Below the pieces are notes generated by a model, which saw only the letters and a program-made list of their open reading frames with translations, ran no database searches and was not told the DNA's origin. Of a DNA stretch of 64,000 bases, positions 53,699 through 63,417 are shown in pieces. The translations under genes and the position numbers were made by a program. The stretch covers positions 1,488,001 through 1,552,000 of the forward strand of contig CBDCEM010000002.1 in assembly GCA_965215825.1 (NCBI GenBank). Direction: 5' to 3'. This stretch comes from JAWPMT01 sp965215825 (GTDB lineage Bacteria; Bacteroidota; Bacteroidia; Cytophagales; Cyclobacteriaceae). The stretch's first letter is position 1. Each line of letters begins with the position of its first letter.

Positions 53699-56600
53699 AT
53701 GTACAAAACAGCGATCATCTATGTGATGTTCATGATTAGTGGTCTTGTGGCCATTTCCCAGAATACTGGTGAGTTTAACGTTTTACTCATCACCATTGAC
53801 GATCTTAATGATTGGACGGAACCCGGAGGTGGTCATCCACAAACGCTAACTCCAAATTTGACTCGTTTCGCTGCTGAGGCGATCACCTTCACCAATGGAT
53901 ATTCGAATTCCCCCATTTGCAACCCTTCCAGGTCCAGTTTCCTGACAGGTTTCCTGGCTAATTCTACTGGTGTTTTCTTCAATGGACCCAGCAGGCTTGT
54001 AAATGAAACTTCGCAAACCATGAGAGATGCCCCGGTACTAGCATCTGCAAAAACGCTTCCGGAATATTTCAGTGAACACGGTTACAAAGCCATATCTATG
54101 GGTAAAGTGTTTCATGATCCGAATTCCGATACCGAGAATTGGGATCAGTGGCAAAGAACATTTGGTGATTATGGAGACCCGGAACGCGAAGAAGGTAAGA
54201 TGGCCAACGGGATTGAAGAAGGCCTTATTGATGCTAACATGGACTGGGGACCAACGGAAGTAGAGAAGTCAGAAACAAGGGATTTCATAACTGCAAATTG
54301 GGTATCCAACAGGATCCAAGCACTAATGGATACTTCATTTTTAGTCGCGACAGGTATCTATCGCCCTCATTTGAAATGGTATGTTCCTGGTGAGTTTTTT
54401 GAAAAGTTCCCTCTTGATGAGATCATTGTTCCAGCTATAAATGAGACTGATCTTGATGATATTGAAAGTCCGTTTCCAAGAGGGTTTTCAAGGAACTTCC
54501 CAACGATTGATTCATTGGATTTGAAAGACGAGGCAGTCCGAGCGTATCTGGCTTCTGTTAATTATGCCGACGAAGCTTTAGGAGTTATTCTGGACGGACT
54601 AGAAATGAGTCATCATTATGACAACACGGTGGTGGTGATCGTCGGAGATCATGGATGGCATCTTGGGGAAAAATTGAGATATAAGAAGACCTCACTTTGG
54701 GAAGAGGGGACCAAAACTACTTTCATGATTAAGATACCTGGACATCCCATGACTGGTCAAAAGATAGATGTTCCGGTTTCACTGCTGGATTTGTACCCAA
54801 CTCTTGTCGAATTGTGTAACCTACCGCCTAATTCAAATCTACAGGGAGAAAGTGTTTTATCAATTATTGATGAGCCGCAATTACATAGAAACAGGGCAGT
54901 ATATTCTACCATCGGACCCAAGGATCAATCGATTAAAACCAAACGATGGCGCTATACGAGATATCGCACTGGCACAGAGGAACTATATGACCATGAGAAT
55001 GATAGTCTTGAGCATCGTAACCTCATTAATGACGATGGCTATAGTGATATCCTTTCAACGCTTAAGATAAGCCTTGACAGTGTCTTGTTAAAGGATAGAA
55101 GGCAGATCCAATACCCCATTACTCATCATTATTTTCCAGGAGAAATTCAGTTTGAGAAATATGACTCAGGTGGTGAAGGCTTGGCTTTTCATGATACGGA
55201 TAGCATGAACAATGGAAATGATCTGAGATATGTAGGTGAAGGCTATCGATTTGATGGTGTTGATGTATTTCCTACAAATGATGAAGGTGGAGGGTTCCAT
55301 GTTCGTATGCAAGCTTCAGAATGGCTGGAGTATTCTGTTGAGCCAAACAGCGTGGATATTTTACAATGGTCACTGAGGTATAGATCCCAGGAAGGTGTTG
55401 ATAGTGAACTAGAAATTTCAATGGATGGCATTGTTTATGATACCATTCATTTACGAGCGACTGACAGTACCTGGATAACTGCAGAAGGCGCTATTCTTAG
55501 TCAAGCTATTGAGGACTCGTTTGTGCTGAGAATGACGCTCTTGGAAGGGGAAGTTGACCTGAATTACCTGGAGACCAATAGAAGACACTATCCTGAAATC
55601 GCTTTAGTTAGCCCAATAGAGATTCTGGAAAATGAAGTGATCACCAACCCATTGCTACAAATTATTGCAAGCGATGAGGATGGTGATTCGTTAAGGTATT
55701 CCATTCTCAACTCAACACCCTTTGATATGGATCCACATGGTCACATTAGAACGAATGCAGTATTTGATTTTGAAGATCAAAACAGTTACATGATAGAAGT
55801 GCTTGTTTCTGATGGGTTTTTAATTGATACCACTTCAGTGGAATTCAATATTATCGATGTGAATGAGCCTCCAACTGTCTCAGATATGGATTTGTCGATT
55901 GAAGAAAACCTTGCAATAGGTTCAATTTTGGATACTTTGACATATTCTGACCCTGAAGGAAACAATTTGGTGATACAAGTCGTCGGAGAAGATAATCTTA
56001 TTAGCGTAAACAATGCTGGAGTTTTAACCTTGGCGGAAATCCCAGATTATGAATTGATGGATCGTCATGTTTCTTCAGTCGTCGTTTGGGACGGTACTTA
56101 TTATGATACAGCTATTGTGAACATAGATATTATTAATGTCAATGAGTCTCCTGTTTTTTTATCTGAAGATTTAGTTTTAGCCGAAAATCAGGAAGTAGGA
56201 GCAGTAGATACACTACAGGCATCAGACCCTGAGGGAGATCAATTATTTTATTCATTGAATAAATCAAGCCCCAGTTTTTTCCTGGCGAGTTCCGGCGAAC
56301 TTATCTTACTTAAAGCGTTGGACTTTGAAAAGCAAAACCAATATAAGTTAGATGTGATTTTAAATGATGGAACATTGGATCAACGAATTGAATATATCGT
56401 CAATGTCACAGATGTTAATGAAACCCCTCGTACGTTATTAGCAAACAACACACAAGAATCCGTTTTTCTGATTACAGAAGTCCTTGATTCTGCAGCGTTC
56501 AAGCTTGAGTTTTCAGCACATGACCCGGAATCTGACACATTAAGCTATCATATAACCTGGGACGGAGGCGATTGGTTTGCCAGAGACAATTACTTGATTA

Positions 56601-56953
56601 ACCAAAGCTTAATGGATTTTTCAGATACCACCTTTACGATTCATGTAGAAGCATCTGATGGTGAGTTTATGTTGGGGAGGAGCATTCAAATCAATTTCAT
56701 GGTTGAGGAAATTCTAACAATTGAAGGACCTGAAATAGTCAATCTTTACCCCAATCCTGTAAACGAGCTACTTTTCGTTGAGGGGATCAAAAACTATGAT
56801 TACGTCATTTCCAATCTTGAGGGGAAGGAAATGACTAAGGGAAATCAACAAAAGAAATGGCCTATCGACGTAGGCTTTTTACCTCGAGGCTTGTATATAC
56901 TAAAAATCTTGTATGATAATCAAAGTATCAGTTTTCGGTTTATCAAAGAATAG
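53699..56953 (+). CDS. Secreted multidomain sulfatase: CBM6, cadherin-like repeats, T9SS sorting domain (2 of 3)
   Basis: A 1084-residue protein. In order it has: a signal peptide (VMFMISGLVAISQ); an iduronate-2-sulfatase-like type I sulfatase with Cys74 in CNPSR and GDHGWHLGEKLRYKK; a CBM6-like module (about 475-630, YDSGGEGLAFHD); two to three cadherin-like repeats (about 630-905, each with an ENxxxG and SDPEGD/N pattern); an Ig-like spacer (to about 1005); and a type A T9SS C-terminal sorting domain (VNLYPNPVNELLFVEG to the end). It is therefore expected on the cell surface or outside. Very similar to the genes on both sides at DNA level. The substrate is presumably a sulfated polysaccharide. 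Confidence 0.92.
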   Translation: MYKTAIIYVMFMISGLVAISQNTGEFNVLLITIDDLNDWTEPGGGHPQTLTPNLTRFAAEAITFTNGYSNSPICNPSRSSFLTGFLANSTGVFFNGPSRLVNETSQTMRDAPVLASAKTLPEYFSEHGYKAISMGKVFHDPNSDTENWDQWQRTFGDYGDPEREEGKMANGIEEGLIDANMDWGPTEVEKSETRDFITANWVSNRIQALMDTSFLVATGIYRPHLKWYVPGEFFEKFPLDEIIVPAINETDLDDIESPFPRGFSRNFPTIDSLDLKDEAVRAYLASVNYADEALGVILDGLEMSHHYDNTVVVIVGDHGWHLGEKLRYKKTSLWEEGTKTTFMIKIPGHPMTGQKIDVPVSLLDLYPTLVELCNLPPNSNLQGESVLSIIDEPQLHRNRAVYSTIGPKDQSIKTKRWRYTRYRTGTEELYDHENDSLEHRNLINDDGYSDILSTLKISLDSVLLKDRRQIQYPITHHYFPGEIQFEKYDSGGEGLAFHDTDSMNNGNDLRYVGEGYRFDGVDVFPTNDEGGGFHVRMQASEWLEYSVEPNSVDILQWSLRYRSQEGVDSELEISMDGIVYDTIHLRATDSTWITAEGAILSQAIEDSFVLRMTLLEGEVDLNYLETNRRHYPEIALVSPIEILENEVITNPLLQIIASDEDGDSLRYSILNSTPFDMDPHGHIRTNAVFDFEDQNSYMIEVLVSDGFLIDTTSVEFNIIDVNEPPTVSDMDLSIEENLAIGSILDTLTYSDPEGNNLVIQVVGEDNLISVNNAGVLTLAEIPDYELMDRHVSSVVVWDGTYYDTAIVNIDIINVNESPVFLSEDLVLAENQEVGAVDTLQASDPEGDQLFYSLNKSSPSFFLASSGELILLKALDFEKQNQYKLDVILNDGTLDQRIEYIVNVTDVNETPRTLLANNTQESVFLITEVLDSAAFKLEFSAHDPESDTLSYHITWDGGDWFARDNYLINQSLMDFSDTTFTIHVEASDGEFMLGRSIQINFMVEEILTIEGPEIVNLYPNPVNELLFVEGIKNYDYVISNLEGKEMTKGNQQKKWPIDVGFLPRGLYILKILYDNQSISFRFIKE

Positions 56954-57178
56954 TCTGTTTCGTGTTAGGGTTTTAGATTCTTGTCATACAGAAACCGAGC
57001 AAGGCGGTAATCATAAAAGTATAGCTTGACTTTGTCGTCAACTTGTAGTTGAGATGGCTAACTTTCAACAATTCCCTTGCCGAGGGTGAATAAATTAGAC
57101 AATAAGAAACCATGTAAAGCTCAAATAGTTCTATAAAAGAATTATCACTTGTAAGCTTTACGTAGAAACAGACAAGTT

Positions 57179-59611
57179 ATGTTCAGGACCATAGTTGTTT
57201 TGTCGTTACTAATCTTTAATTATTTAGAGACATTTTGTCAGCAAACGGACGGCTTTAATGTACTACTAATTACTGTTGATGACCTCAATGACTGGACGGA
57301 ACCCGGAGGAGGACATCCGCAAACACTTACTCCAAACTTTTCTCGTTTCGCCGAGGAGTCTATAACTTTCACAAACGCATACGCAAATTCTCCAGTTTGT
57401 AATCCCTCAAGGGTGAGCTTCCTCACGGGTTTTCGAGCCAATTCGACTGGGATATTTTTTAATAGCCCGAATAAACATGTTAATGAATCTTCACAAGAAC
57501 TCCGAGATTCACCTCCTTTGACGTCTGCGAAGACGCTTCCCCAGTATTTCAGTGGGCATGGTTATGAGACCATATCCATGGGTAAAGTATTCCATGACCC
57601 CAACTCCGATACGGAAAATTGGGACCAATGGCAAAGAACCTTTGGGGACTATGGTAAACCAGATTTTGAGAGGGGAAAGCTAGCCAATGGAATTCCAAAA
57701 GGCTTAATCAGATCAAATATGGATTGGGCTGTGACTTCCATTGAAAAATCTGAAACTCAGGATTTCATAACTGCGAATTGGGTATCCTCCAGAATTCAAT
57801 CTCTTGTTAATACTTCATTTTTAGTTGCAACAGGTATTTATCGGCCTCACTTGAAATGGTATTTACCCGGTGAATATTTTGAAAAATTCCCTCTCGATGA
57901 GATCGTCCTACCGTCCATTGACAAGACTGACCTTGAGGACATTGACAGGCCATTCCCCACGGCGACCTCCAGAAGTTTCCAGGTTATTGATTCATTGGAC
58001 ATGAAAGATGAAGCTGTTAGAAGCTATTTGGCTTCTATCAACTATGCAGATGAGGCTTTGGGAATTATCTTGGATGGGCTGGAAATGAGCCCTCAATACA
58101 ACAATACTGTAGTTGTGATTGTGGGAGATCATGGTTGGCACCTGGGGGAGAAATTGAGGTACAACAAGTCAACATTGTGGGAGGAAGGAACCAAAACTAC
58201 TTTCATGATTAAGATACCTGGACATCCCATGTCTGGTCAAAAGATTGATGTTCCTGTTTCACTGCTGGATTTGTATCCAACTTTAGTAGAATTGTGTAAC
58301 CTACCACCTAATTCAAACCTACAAGGGGAAAGTATTTTACCAATCATAGACAATCCTGATCAATATGCTAACAGGTTAGTATACTCCACAATTGGCCCTG
58401 AAAATCATTCCATCAGAACCAAAAAGTGGCGCTATACCAGATATCGTAAAGGGACAGAAGAATTGTATGATCATGAGAATGATAGTTTAGAGCATACTAA
58501 CCTGATCCATGACAATGCATACAGTGACAACCTGGCAAAGTTGAAATTTAGCATGGATAGTGTCTTACTAAAAGATAAACGACCGATACAGTACTCAGTT
58601 TCGAATCATTATTTTCCTGGTGAATTGCAATTCGAGAATTATGACTCAGGTGGTGAAGGTTTGGCTTTTCACGACAGTGATACCATCAATAGGGGCAATG
58701 ACCTGAGATACGAAGGTGAGGGTTATCGATTTGATGGTGTTGATGTTTTTCCTTCCAATGATGAGAACGGAGGATTCTTTGTTCACATGGAAGCTTCGGA
58801 ATGGATGGAGTACACCGTACATCCAAATAGCCTTGATGCTTTTCAGTGCACTGTGCGTTATAGGTCACCTCCGGATATTGAGAGCCAGTTAGAGATAGCC
58901 ATAGATGGGATCGTGAACGATACCATTCATTTACCTGGGAGTAACGACACATGGAGCGCTGCGGCGGGTTCTATTTTGTACCAATCTATTGGAGAGGAGC
59001 CAATTGTTTTAAGCGTGAGGCTTTTGGAAGGCGAAGTTGACCTGAATTACCTGGAGACTGAGAGAAAGGTTGTTAATAAATCCCCACATACACTATTAGT
59101 AAACGACAAACAAGATTTAGATTTTCTGATTCGAGAAGCTATCGATTCAGCGGAGTTCAGACTAGAATTTTCCGCAATTGATCCGGAATCTGACCTATTA
59201 ACCTATCAAGTAAGCTGGAATGGTGGCGATTGGCTCACGAGAGATAATTATTTGATCAATCAAAGCCTCATGGATTTTTCAGATACCACGTTCAAAATTC
59301 ATGTTACTGTGTCAGATGAGGAATTCTCCTTGGTAAGAGACATACAAATCCATTTTATGGTTGAGCAGGTTCTGGCTGTTGATGGTTCTAAGAAAGTTGT
59401 TCTTTATCCCAACCCGGTTGATGAAGAAATATTTATTCAAGGAATTTCCAGATCTGAATATGTAATTACTAATCCAGCTGGGCAGAGAGTAACTAGTGGA
59501 ATCGTCAATTCCTATGAGGCAATTGACGTAAAACAATTGCCCCCAGGGTTATACATTATAAAACTTCAAGACTCGCGTTATGAACAATATATTCGATTCA
59601 TAAAGGAGTAA
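57179..59611 (+). CDS. Secreted sulfatase with CBM6 and T9SS sorting domain (3 of 3)
   Basis: An 810-residue paralogue of the previous gene. It has a signal peptide, a type I sulfatase with Cys74 in VCNPSR, GDHGWHLGEKLRYNK, and a CBM6-like module (YDSGGEGLAFHD). The Ig-like spacer (LEFSAIDPESDLLTYQVSWN) follows directly without the cadherin repeats, then the T9SS type A C-terminal domain (VVLYPNPVDEEIFIQG to IRFIKE). It would be secreted by the type IX system. The difference in repeat number between paralogues shows internal domain gain or loss after duplication. Confidence 0.92.
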   Translation: MFRTIVVLSLLIFNYLETFCQQTDGFNVLLITVDDLNDWTEPGGGHPQTLTPNFSRFAEESITFTNAYANSPVCNPSRVSFLTGFRANSTGIFFNSPNKHVNESSQELRDSPPLTSAKTLPQYFSGHGYETISMGKVFHDPNSDTENWDQWQRTFGDYGKPDFERGKLANGIPKGLIRSNMDWAVTSIEKSETQDFITANWVSSRIQSLVNTSFLVATGIYRPHLKWYLPGEYFEKFPLDEIVLPSIDKTDLEDIDRPFPTATSRSFQVIDSLDMKDEAVRSYLASINYADEALGIILDGLEMSPQYNNTVVVIVGDHGWHLGEKLRYNKSTLWEEGTKTTFMIKIPGHPMSGQKIDVPVSLLDLYPTLVELCNLPPNSNLQGESILPIIDNPDQYANRLVYSTIGPENHSIRTKKWRYTRYRKGTEELYDHENDSLEHTNLIHDNAYSDNLAKLKFSMDSVLLKDKRPIQYSVSNHYFPGELQFENYDSGGEGLAFHDSDTINRGNDLRYEGEGYRFDGVDVFPSNDENGGFFVHMEASEWMEYTVHPNSLDAFQCTVRYRSPPDIESQLEIAIDGIVNDTIHLPGSNDTWSAAAGSILYQSIGEEPIVLSVRLLEGEVDLNYLETERKVVNKSPHTLLVNDKQDLDFLIREAIDSAEFRLEFSAIDPESDLLTYQVSWNGGDWLTRDNYLINQSLMDFSDTTFKIHVTVSDEEFSLVRDIQIHFMVEQVLAVDGSKKVVLYPNPVDEEIFIQGISRSEYVITNPAGQRVTSGIVNSYEAIDVKQLPPGLYIIKLQDSRYEQYIRFIKE

Positions 59612-59761
59612 ACCAAACCTAAAAGTACGGTCATCTGTCAGTGCTATGGACTTCCGAACATGTGACAATCATACATTCAATAAAGGATGTGATTTCGTAG
59701 TGGAACTAAGATAGAGAAGTAACTTTACCCGCTAGAGATTAATGATACGTTCTAGTTATCA

Positions 59762-60814
59762 ATGAATGCTGAAATTTTAAAGAACGTGCGCCCTTTGCTA
59801 TTGGAAGGGAGCATGCTCTATGCGAGTACGGGATATTCCATTTTTCAAATCGATCTTGAAACAGGATTTAAGGAAGATGTAGTTAAAGTGCCCGCTCCTT
59901 TAGTGGAGCACCTTATTTCAAAATCGACAATGGCAACCAGGATTCTTCGAAGAGGTATTCATGGTTTTTTTTTACCAACAACTCTGGGCTATACCGTACT
60001 GACAAAAGGGAAAGTGACCCAGTTTGATTTTAAAGCGCAGCGTGTAAAAAATACCTTTACTGGATTTCAGGGGAGTCGCCCCCTGCGATGGGCGTACAAC
60101 GCTCATTTTTCGGCCTGTTTTGGTGAGTATTTCGGCAATCCGCAGAGAGAGGAAGTGAAAATATTTGGAACGAAGAATGGAGAAGAATGGGAGGTGCTTT
60201 GGACCTTTCCAAAAAGAACGATCAGGCACGTTCATGGCATTTTTTGGGACCCATATCGCAATGGCTTCTGGGTGACAACCGGAGATGATGATCATGAGTC
60301 TACCATTTGGTTTACAGATGACAACTTTGGAACTTTAACCTCAGTGCTTTCCGGGAGTCAGATGACCAGGGCCGTGGATATTATTCCTACTAAAGATGGT
60401 TTGATCATCCCGACGGATACACCCAGAGAGGAGAATTGGATTCAATTCTTTGATATGGATAAACTCACAAAAAATGCTCCGATAATCGGAAGTGCCTTTC
60501 ATGCGAAATCTACGCAGGGCCTCTATTTAGTATCCACAGTAACAGAACCGAGTAAAGTGAACCACGCAGGTGGAGTGGGGTTGTACATTAGTTTGAATGG
60601 TACGACCTGGAAGCAAATTGAATTCTTACAAAAAGATATTTTTCCGTTGAGTACGCAAAAATATACACGCTATTCAGAGCTTGAACTAGTTACAGATTGT
60701 GGTAAAAGTGAATATGTTGTAGGGTATGGGCGGGCGTTAAGAAAGTATGACAACTGCGCACTTGTTTGGAAAAAGAATGACCTAAAATCAATGCTCTCTG
60801 ATACGCTATATTAG
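59762..60814 (+). CDS. Hypothetical beta-propeller-like (BNR-type) protein
   Basis: A 350-residue protein without signal peptide or membrane segment. Repeated strand patterns (KIFGTKNGEEWEVLW, TIWFTDDNFGTLTSVL, GVGLYISLNGTTWKQIEF) resemble BNR/Asp-box blades of sialidase-like propellers, and GIFWDPYRNGFWVTTGDDD has the feel of an exo-sialidase family relative, but no catalytic set is clear. It lies 2 bp upstream of a sulfotransferase gene, so it is part of the polymer operon. A role in glycan recognition or processing inside the cell is possible; the function is unknown. Confidence 0.6.
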   Translation: MNAEILKNVRPLLLEGSMLYASTGYSIFQIDLETGFKEDVVKVPAPLVEHLISKSTMATRILRRGIHGFFLPTTLGYTVLTKGKVTQFDFKAQRVKNTFTGFQGSRPLRWAYNAHFSACFGEYFGNPQREEVKIFGTKNGEEWEVLWTFPKRTIRHVHGIFWDPYRNGFWVTTGDDDHESTIWFTDDNFGTLTSVLSGSQMTRAVDIIPTKDGLIIPTDTPREENWIQFFDMDKLTKNAPIIGSAFHAKSTQGLYLVSTVTEPSKVNHAGGVGLYISLNGTTWKQIEFLQKDIFPLSTQKYTRYSELELVTDCGKSEYVVGYGRALRKYDNCALVWKKNDLKSMLSDTLY

Positions 60815-60816
60815 CT

Positions 60817-61719
60817 ATGCAATCAAAGGAAATCATATTTATTCTAGGAGTAGGTCGGTCAGGTACCAGCCTTCTTCAAAGCATGCTCAATGCTCACACA
60901 GCTATTGCTTTTCTTCCTGAGACACAGTTTTTTCGCAAGTACCTTATTAAGAAACCCGATGATTCATGGCGAGAGAAGATATTAGCCGATCCCAAGATTG
61001 AGAAAATAGGGTTAGATCCTCAAAAGTTGATTGCTCATCATAATCCCAAGGAAGCCTATTTCGCTTTGTTAAATTTTTATCTTGAAAATCAAAGCAAACT
61101 TATTGCGGGTGACAAGGACCCTAGGTTGCTTGACTATGCTGAGATACTTAAAGCCCACTTCCCTACGTCCAAAGTAGTTCACATTATACGAGACCCGAGG
61201 GATGTTGTACTGTCGAGAACAAAGGCGGATTGGTCTAAAAGATGGCCTGTTTGGCTCCATGCGGCTACTTATGATATCCAAATGAAATTGGGGCGAACGA
61301 AAGCTAAATCTTGTTTCAAAGACCAATATTGTGAAATCTACTACGAGGAGCTCATTTCCAATCCCGTGAAAACTCTTGAACAGGTTTGTGATCACCTCGG
61401 AGTACCTTTTGAAAAATCGATGCTTTCTTTTCAGGAGTCCGCTGAAAAACTAGTAAGAAGCGATGAAATGCAATGGAAAAAAGAGACTTTAGGAGATTTA
61501 TTGCCTCAAAACAGAGACAAGTGGAAGAATAACCTTACACCTCTTCAGGTGAGGACAATTGAGAAGGTTTGTGCTTCGGCTTTTAAGCATGACAGATATC
61601 AGCTTAGTCAGACAAAATTAACACTCACTCAACTTATACCTTATTCATTATTTGTTTTGGGTTCGCGACTTTTTGGCGTTGCTTACCCCATCAGGTTATG
61701 GTTAAATGTACGTAGATAA
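60817..61719 (+). CDS. Sulfotransferase family protein (4 of 4)
   Basis: A 300-residue sulfotransferase. The 5'-phosphosulfate loop is ILGVGRSGTSLLQSML near residue 10, the 3'-phosphate site is VVHIIRDPRDVVLSR, and IYYEELISNPVKTLEQVCDHLGV is the typical helix that follows. Cytosolic, with a hydrophobic C-terminal segment (LTQLIPYSLFVLGSRLFGVAY) that may contact the membrane. Its stop codon overlaps the ATG of the heparinase-like gene by one base (TAATG), coupling the two. Confidence 0.9.
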   Translation: MQSKEIIFILGVGRSGTSLLQSMLNAHTAIAFLPETQFFRKYLIKKPDDSWREKILADPKIEKIGLDPQKLIAHHNPKEAYFALLNFYLENQSKLIAGDKDPRLLDYAEILKAHFPTSKVVHIIRDPRDVVLSRTKADWSKRWPVWLHAATYDIQMKLGRTKAKSCFKDQYCEIYYEELISNPVKTLEQVCDHLGVPFEKSMLSFQESAEKLVRSDEMQWKKETLGDLLPQNRDKWKNNLTPLQVRTIEKVCASAFKHDRYQLSQTKLTLTQLIPYSLFVLGSRLFGVAYPIRLWLNVRR

Positions 61720-63353
61720 TGATCCATCGTATTTTACAACTATTGGCGAATATCGGGCTTGGTTATAGGACAGTTTCCAAGCTTAGAGTACAACAGATTC
61801 TTTACTTGATTTGGTATAGATTGTTTCGCATGCCTAGACTGGTTTTTCTTAGAAACCCTCCAAATGGATCTGTAGGTATTGACCTTATGCGTGCGCCAGT
61901 TGACAGTCATCGTCAAAACCCAATTCAAGGGAATCACCTCACTCTTCTTAACATAACTGCCAGCGATTTCTTGATTGATCCCGACTGGGAACTCGACCAA
62001 TACGGTAAGCTTTGGACTTATAACCTGAGTTACTTTGATTTTTTGGAGTCCTGTGATTGGAATGAAGGGCATCATTTGATGATTGATTTCGCTACAAAAT
62101 ATGAAGCGCTAAAAACAGCCAAGGAGCCATATCCATGTTCCTTACGGGTGTTGAACTGGGTGAAGTTTTTAAGCCATCACAAAGATCAGAACTATGATTT
62201 GGTTTTAGATCAGATTATTTGGAAAGATACTTTGCGGATTCTGAAAGGGCTGGAATTACATCTTGCGGCTAATCACATGATGGAAAATGGTTTTGGGTTG
62301 TTTTACTCGGCGCTCTTTTTCCGGCATGGAAAATTGCAAAAGATTGCAGAGAGAATTTTGAACAAGGAGCTTCGAGACCAATTCCACACAGATGGGGGTC
62401 ATTATGAACAAAGCTTGATGTATCACTCAATTCTACTTGAACGAATGCTTGATTGTCTGAATTTGATTGAATCAAATAAAGGAATTGAAACCAGTTTATA
62501 TAAACCTCTGCGACAGAAAACGCAAAGTGCTTTGAGCTTCTTAAGTCAATTTACGGAAGTTCGAGAATTGCCGCTTTTCAATGATGCTGCTGATGGAGTA
62601 GCAAGGACGCCCTCCTGGCTCTATCAATATGGTGAAAGCCTGGGGGTATCTGCCACCGAAGGGATTTTGAGTTCAAGCGGATTTCGAAAATTGAAAAGCG
62701 AAGCAGCTATTGTTTTTGTGGATGCAGGAAATATTGGACCCACTTTTCAGCCAGGTCACGCACACGCGGATTCTCTGACTTTTTGTCTGTATCAAAACAA
62801 AATGCCTTTAATAATAGATACTGGCACTTCAACTTATAATATTGGAGCACGGAGATCTTACGAAAGATCCACGGAAGCGCACAATACTGTTGTAGTAAAT
62901 GGCAAGAATTCTTCTGAAGTCTGGGGTGGTTTTCGTGTCGGCAGACAAGCAAACGCTAAAATAAAAGTAGATGAAAAAAATAGCTTGCAAATAATTCATG
63001 ATGGATATCAGCATCTGGGTTTTACGCATCAACGATCATTTCTATTCACACGAAACCAATTGCTTGTTCGGGATGAAATTATAGGGTCGTATACAGCCAC
63101 TTCAGAGAGTTATTTACACTTTGATTCATCAGTTAAATTGGAGTTAAAGGGTGATCAACTTATACTCAATAAAGGAGATGTCCTGATTCAATGTAAAGGG
63201 TTTGAAAAGCTTTCTTTAGAGCCGTTTCAATATGCAAGAGTTTTTAACCATTTAGAGTCCTCACTGAGGCTTCGTGGAACATTTTTCGGTTCTAGTAGTT
63301 TTACCTTCATTTTTGATGAAAATCAAACTGTTGGTTCAAAACAAACTCGCTAA
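61719..63353 (+). CDS. Heparinase II/III-family protein without signal peptide
   Basis: A 544-residue protein with an N-terminal alpha-toroid and a C-terminal beta-sandwich of the heparinase II/III and alginate-lyase type. Likely active-site residues are His186 (NHMMENGFGLF), Tyr235 (YHSILLERM) and His347 in GHAHADSLTF, matching the His/Tyr/His set of polysaccharide lyases. There is no secretion signal; the start is LQLLANIGLGYR, like the cytoplasmic members found in many capsule and EPS loci. It could be a lyase acting on misrouted polymer or, as in the related dermatan sulfate epimerase fold, a uronosyl C5-epimerase. It starts inside the sulfotransferase stop codon. Confidence 0.85.
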   Translation: MIHRILQLLANIGLGYRTVSKLRVQQILYLIWYRLFRMPRLVFLRNPPNGSVGIDLMRAPVDSHRQNPIQGNHLTLLNITASDFLIDPDWELDQYGKLWTYNLSYFDFLESCDWNEGHHLMIDFATKYEALKTAKEPYPCSLRVLNWVKFLSHHKDQNYDLVLDQIIWKDTLRILKGLELHLAANHMMENGFGLFYSALFFRHGKLQKIAERILNKELRDQFHTDGGHYEQSLMYHSILLERMLDCLNLIESNKGIETSLYKPLRQKTQSALSFLSQFTEVRELPLFNDAADGVARTPSWLYQYGESLGVSATEGILSSSGFRKLKSEAAIVFVDAGNIGPTFQPGHAHADSLTFCLYQNKMPLIIDTGTSTYNIGARRSYERSTEAHNTVVVNGKNSSEVWGGFRVGRQANAKIKVDEKNSLQIIHDGYQHLGFTHQRSFLFTRNQLLVRDEIIGSYTATSESYLHFDSSVKLELKGDQLILNKGDVLIQCKGFEKLSLEPFQYARVFNHLESSLRLRGTFFGSSSFTFIFDENQTVGSKQTR

Positions 63354-63417
63354 AACCACATGTCACCGGGAATGGCATACATTTTATAATATTGCGTTCA
63401 TAAATAGGATTTTTAGC

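Noticed and set aside
57038..57052. Terminator hairpin after sulfatase 2
   Set aside because: TCAACT-TGT-AGTTGA forms only a 6-bp AT-rich stem with no T-run, so it is not enough to call.
51232..63353. A polysaccharide utilisation locus (sulfatases plus heparinase)
   Set aside because: No SusC/SusD pair or hybrid two-component regulator is seen, and the heparinase-like protein lacks a signal peptide. Surrounding genes are biosynthetic.
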